Positions 7,790-10,733 of a stretch of 10,733 bases of DNA are shown here, piece after piece. Under the pieces are notes generated by a model. That model saw only the letters and a list, made by a program, of their open reading frames with translations, was not told where the DNA came from and did not search any database. This DNA comes from Clostridia bacterium (GTDB taxonomy: Bacteria; Bacillota_A; Clostridia; Christensenellales; Borkfalkiaceae): positions 1 through 10,733 of the forward strand of contig JAFVQP010000039.1 in assembly GCA_017504735.1 (NCBI GenBank), read 5' to 3'. A program made the translations under genes and the position numbers. Within the stretch, counting starts at the first letter, position 1; every line of letters begins with the position of its first letter.

Positions 7790-9055
7790 ATGTCAATGAC
7801 AATGACACAAAAAATCCTTGCGGCGCACGCAGGATTAGAAAAAGTAGAGGCAGGTCAACTCATTTTGGTTGACCTTGACCGTGTTTTAGGAAACGATATC
7901 ACCTCTCCCGTAGCCATTCGGGAGTTTGAAAAAATCGGTGCTACGCAGGTTTATGATAAGGACAAAGTAACCATGGTTATGGACCATTTTGCCCCCAACA
8001 AAGACATTAAAGCGGCAACGCAATGCAAGATGTGCCGTGATTTTTGCGATAAGCACGAAGTAACCCACTTCTACGACGTAGGTAGAATGGGTATCGAGCA
8101 CGCACTCCTGCCTGAAAAGGGCTTGGTGGTGCCCGGTGACGTAGTAATCGGTGCGGACTCCCACACCTGCACGTATGGTGCGCTTGGTGCCTTCTCAACG
8201 GGTGTCGGCTCGACGGATATGGCTTGCGGTATGGCGACGGGTAAAGCTTGGTTTAAGGTGCCTTCCGCCATCAAATTCGTCTTGAAAGGCAAGCTCAACA
8301 AATACGTTTCGGGGAAAGACGTTATTTTACATATCATCGGTAAAATCGGCGTGGACGGCGCACTGTATAAGTCGATGGAATTCACAGGCGAAGGGGTAAA
8401 AGCTTTGACGATTTTCGACCGCTTGACCATTTCCAACATGGCGATTGAAGCAGGCGCAAAAAATGGCATTTTCCCTGTGGATGAGCAAACGATTGCCTAC
8501 GTGAAAGAGCGTAGCGACCGTGATTTCCCCATCTATACGGCAGATGAAGATGCGGTGTATGATGAAACGTACGAAATCGACCTTTCTGCCATTCAACCCA
8601 CCGTGGCATTCCCGCATTTGCCTGAAAACACCAAAACCTTTGATGAAATCGGGAATATTGCGATTGACCAAGTGGTAATCGGTTCTTGTACCAACGGACA
8701 ATACAAGGATTTGGCGGAAGCTGCGGAAATTTTCAAGGGTAAAACGGTTGCAAAGCGTGTGCGTGCCATCATCATTCCTGCAACGCAGGACATATACATG
8801 CAAGCGGTAGAAACGGGGCTTGTGAAAATCTTCATCGAGGCTGGTTGTATCGTTTCCACACCCACCTGCGGCCCTTGCTTGGGCGGTTATATGGGCATTT
8901 TGGCGGCAGGCGAGCGTGCCGTTGCCACCACCAACCGTAACTTTGTCGGACGCATGGGACACGTGGACAGTGAAGTGTACTTGGCTTCGCCTGCGGTAGC
9001 GGCGGCTAGTGCGATTGCAGGCAAAATTGCACAGCCTGCGGAGGTGATGAAATGA
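7790..9055 (+). CDS. leuC: 3-isopropylmalate dehydratase, large subunit
   Basis: Aconitase-family subunit that, with LeuD, isomerises 2-isopropylmalate to 3-isopropylmalate. The 421 residues match the shorter LeuC type that pairs with a ~160-residue LeuD. The three ligands of the [4Fe-4S] cluster are visible: C300 in GSCTNG, and C360 and C363 in TCGPCLGG. Other family marks are DHFAPNKD near residue 65, [20 protein letters not shown] around 121-140 and the C-terminal [15 protein letters not shown] at 7777-7781, 8 nt upstream, supports ATG 7790, but ATG codons at 7796 and 7802 are possible starts. It is separated from ilvD by a repeat-rich gap and overlaps leuD by 4 bp. The related homoaconitase function is less likely beside leuA, leuD and leuB. 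Confidence 0.95.
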   Translation: MSMTMTQKILAAHAGLEKVEAGQLILVDLDRVLGNDITSPVAIREFEKIGATQVYDKDKVTMVMDHFAPNKDIKAATQCKMCRDFCDKHEVTHFYDVGRMGIEHALLPEKGLVVPGDVVIGADSHTCTYGALGAFSTGVGSTDMACGMATGKAWFKVPSAIKFVLKGKLNKYVSGKDVILHIIGKIGVDGALYKSMEFTGEGVKALTIFDRLTISNMAIEAGAKNGIFPVDEQTIAYVKERSDRDFPIYTADEDAVYDETYEIDLSAIQPTVAFPHLPENTKTFDEIGNIAIDQVVIGSCTNGQYKDLAEAAEIFKGKTVAKRVRAIIIPATQDIYMQAVETGLVKIFIEAGCIVSTPTCGPCLGGYMGILAAGERAVATTNRNFVGRMGHVDSEVYLASPAVAAASAIAGKIAQPAEVMK

Positions 9056-9546
9056 TTTTTAACGGAAAAGTATTGAAATACGGCGACAACGTTGATACGG
9101 ACGTAATCATTCCTGCGCGTTACTTAAATACCATCGATAAAAAGGAGCTTGCTTCCCATTGTATGGAAGATATTGACAAAACCTTCATATCGAGGGTGCA
9201 AGCGGGGGATATTGTGGTGGCAGGGTATAACTTTGGGTGCGGTTCTTCCCGTGAACATGCGCCGATTGCCATCAAGGAAAGCGGAATTTCTTTGGTAATT
9301 GCCCGTAGCTTTGCAAGAATTTTCTATCGTAACTCTATCAATATCGGGCTTGCGATTGTAGAGTGTAGTGAAGCGGTGGACGGCATTTCCGAAGGGGACG
9401 TTGTCGAGGCGGATTTGGACAACGGTGTTATCTATAACCGTACGACGGGAAAAAGCTTCAAAACCCAGCCTTTCCCCGAATTTATTCAAAAAATTATTGC
9501 CAACGGCGGCTTGGTAGCGTCCATTCAAAACGGAGACGTGAAGTAA
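9052..9546 (+). CDS. leuD: 3-isopropylmalate dehydratase, small subunit
   Basis: Swivelling-domain partner of LeuC that completes the active site. At 164 residues it is the short LeuD type. [13 protein letters not shown] at 13-25 and the substrate-binding [12 protein letters not shown] at 60-71 are conserved, followed by [17 protein letters not shown], which is typical of the family. The start overlaps the leuC stop (ATGA) and is preceded by GGAGGTGA (9040-9047), the strongest Shine-Dalgarno in the window, so equal output of the two subunits by coupling is likely. Confidence 0.95.
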   Translation: MIFNGKVLKYGDNVDTDVIIPARYLNTIDKKELASHCMEDIDKTFISRVQAGDIVVAGYNFGCGSSREHAPIAIKESGISLVIARSFARIFYRNSINIGLAIVECSEAVDGISEGDVVEADLDNGVIYNRTTGKSFKTQPFPEFIQKIIANGGLVASIQNGDVK

Positions 9547-9574
9547 GAGTAAAACACGAAACTAAGGGAAGAAG

Positions 9575-10288
9575 ATGAGGAATTTAAAAAAGATGGGGAC
9601 GTTCGTTTTGTCGGCGGCTTGCGTATTGAGTATGACAGGCTGTGTAAAAACGAAAAACGGCATAGAGAATTATCAATATATGTATGACGTTATAGAGGAT
9701 TGGAATAAACATTCCGATCCGAATCGGGAAGATTTATTCGGTTTTGGACAGTATTTATACAACTCCTATCTATTACTGTTTCCAAGAGAAACGCCTTCCA
9801 CGTTGACGGATTTTTACTTTTATTGGTGTACAGGTATTGACGTGGACGACTATGCCGCATATTTCACTTGTCAGTTGACGGAAGAAAAATTCGACAGCTT
9901 TGTAGAGGGTTTGGAGAATTTTACAATCACGACGGAAGCGGGTTCGACAAAGCTTTTATACGATGAAGAAAATTTCCAATATCCTGCATATATTGCACAG
10001 TGGATGAATTACGACGAGAAGTGGGAAACGTTGGAGTACGTTTTGTTGGATGACGAAAATAACACGGTTATTTTTGTGTATACGATGCATTGTTTAGATG
10101 AAATTCAGCTCCATACAAGCTATAACGTATTGTCCAAAACGGCGAATGTGATTTCCGAAGATAAGGAAAATCTTGACGAGGGGATTACCTATCATTCCAA
10201 AGGTTTTACCGTATACAATCATGTGTACGACTACGACGGCTTAGGGGAAGCAACGTATGACATTTCCTTCTTAGAGTATTTAAAATAA
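9575..10288 (+). CDS. Putative secreted lipoprotein of unknown function inside the leu cluster
   Basis: I do not recognise this 237-residue protein. The N-terminus is a lipoprotein signal: basic MRNLKK, a hydrophobic stretch, and the lipobox SMTG before C23. Lipid anchoring to the outer face of the membrane is therefore expected. The mature part is acidic and rich in Asp, Glu, Tyr and Phe, with no repeats, further membrane segments or enzyme motif that I can see. It starts 28 nt after leuD with an AAGGGAAGAAG purine stretch upstream, and leuB starts 17 nt after its stop, so it is probably co-transcribed. It is AT-rich: 10081-10320, mostly its 3' end, has 88 G/C in 240 bases. A surface protein has no known role in leucine synthesis, so it may be a lineage-specific insertion into the operon. 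Confidence 0.75.
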   Translation: MRNLKKMGTFVLSAACVLSMTGCVKTKNGIENYQYMYDVIEDWNKHSDPNREDLFGFGQYLYNSYLLLFPRETPSTLTDFYFYWCTGIDVDDYAAYFTCQLTEEKFDSFVEGLENFTITTEAGSTKLLYDEENFQYPAYIAQWMNYDEKWETLEYVLLDDENNTVIFVYTMHCLDEIQLHTSYNVLSKTANVISEDKENLDEGITYHSKGFTVYNHVYDYDGLGEATYDISFLEYLK

Positions 10289-10305
10289 GGGGAGAAAAGA
10301 GAATT

Positions 10306-10680
10306 ATGAAAAATTACAAAATTGCTTTATTAAAAGGGGACGGTATCGGTCCTGAAATAGTGGAAAGCGCAGTTCGCGTATTAAAAGCGGTGGGGGAAAA
10401 GTACTCCATCGATGTATATCAGGCACTGGATATGGCGCTGCCGGGCCTGCTGGGCTACCGTTCCATCATAGACAAGGGAATGCCCTACGAAGTGCCGGAT
10501 CTGCGGGACAAGGCTGTACGGGACAGATATCGGAATGATTTCTGGTGCACTGACCCCAGAACCCCGGAAGAATACCGTCTTCCCACCAGCAAGAGCGGTA
10601 CACCCGAAGTGGACGAAAGCGTATACGAAGCTGTCCGGGAAGAGCTTTCCAGAGTGGATCTGACTCCCGGGATGAAATAA
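10306..10680 (+). CDS. leuB: Chimeric frame: 3-isopropylmalate dehydrogenase N-terminus fused to unrelated sequence
   Basis: LeuB oxidises 3-isopropylmalate with NAD+ and the product decarboxylates to 2-ketoisocaproate. The first ~38 residues are clearly LeuB: KIALLKGDGIGPEIV at 5-19 is the conserved nucleotide-site segment, and AAGGGGAG sits upstream of the ATG. Position after leuD also fits. After about residue 38 (near base 10415) similarity stops: the expected EALIGGAAID-type segment and the rest of the ~350-residue enzyme are missing. The frame instead runs through GC-rich sequence to a stop at residue 125. As written it cannot be a working LeuB. The likeliest cause is a contig chimera; a true deletion or recombination is the alternative. 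Confidence 0.8.
   Translation: MKNYKIALLKGDGIGPEIVESAVRVLKAVGEKYSIDVYQALDMALPGLLGYRSIIDKGMPYEVPDLRDKAVRDRYRNDFWCTDPRTPEEYRLPTSKSGTPEVDESVYEAVREELSRVDLTPGMK
10415..10680 (+). other. Foreign-looking segment, possibly the C-terminal end of a Gfo/Idh/MocA-type oxidoreductase
   Basis: From about 10415 the codon choice changes to CTG, CGG, GGC and CCC/CCG; 10441-10680 has 134 G/C in 240 bases. The translation (IDVYQALDMALPGLLGYRSI, then GMPYEVPDLRDK) resembles the helix and PDxR tail near the end of sugar-type Gfo/Idh/MocA oxidoreductases. That is recognition by eye and should be treated as tentative. The first part of such a gene is absent. What follows is the start of a secreted protein, as is common in sugar-uptake loci. 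The left boundary is uncertain by some 15 bases because IDVY fits both parents. Confidence 0.45.
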
Positions 10681-10699
10681 TAGTAAGAAGGAAACCGAT

Positions 10700-10733
10700 A
10701 TGAAAAAGAGAATTTTATGCATCCTGCTGGCCG
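10700..10733 (+). CDS. Start of a secreted or lipoprotein gene, cut by the window end
   Basis: ATG at 10700 with AAGGAAA (10688-10694) upstream opens a frame that begins MKKRILCILLA, a typical basic-plus-hydrophobic signal peptide. Only 11 full codons are visible. The preceding oxidoreductase-like fragment would suit a sugar ABC transporter binding protein, but this is a guess from context. Confidence 0.5.
   Translation, partial: MKKRILCILLA

Overview
The window is a branched-chain amino acid biosynthesis locus, with every gene on the + strand: a T-box leader, then leuA, ilvB, ilvN, ilvC, ilvD, leuC, leuD, a lipoprotein gene and the start of leuB. T-box control, strong AGGAG-type ribosome binding sites, the short LeuC/LeuD pair, the long-type LeuA and hairpin-rich intergenic repeats suggest a Bacillota genome, probably an uncultured member of the Clostridia. 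I cannot name the genus. The sequence looks like a metagenome-derived contig because of one homopolymer frameshift and one abrupt chimeric junction.

Layout. Bases 1-77 are the end of a T-box riboswitch: the ACCGCG of its signature, an antiterminator helix and a competing intrinsic terminator, directly before leuA. leuA and ilvB overlap by 4 bp, and ilvN and ilvC follow closely. A 575-bp gap (5010-5584) then holds a long foldback, two copies of an ~85-nt structured repeat and an array of small hairpins joined by AATTCAC. ilvD follows, broken by one missing T near 6553. A second 547-bp gap (7243-7789) holds the same kinds of modules in the same order and ends in a second AATTCAC-hairpin array before leuC. 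leuC and leuD overlap by 4 bp. An unrecognised lipoprotein gene and the first ~38 codons of leuB follow.

How the genes work together. IlvB/IlvN make acetolactate and acetohydroxybutyrate, IlvC reduces and isomerises them, and IlvD dehydrates the diols to the keto acids of valine and isoleucine. LeuA condenses ketoisovalerate with acetyl-CoA, LeuC/LeuD isomerise the product and LeuB oxidises it. The T-box would let transcription read into the operon when its cognate tRNA is uncharged, probably a branched-chain tRNA; the specifier loop lies outside the window.

Right end. Near base 10415 the leuB frame runs into GC-rich sequence with different codon use: 134 of 240 bases are G or C in 10441-10680, against 88 of 240 in 10081-10320. 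That sequence resembles the C-terminal end of a Gfo/Idh/MocA-type oxidoreductase and is followed by the start of a secreted protein gene. It is most likely from a different locus or genome, joined at a short shared sequence.

The most interesting material is the composite repeat cassette found before both ilvD and leuC. It contains hairpins whose stems differ in sequence between copies but stay complementary.
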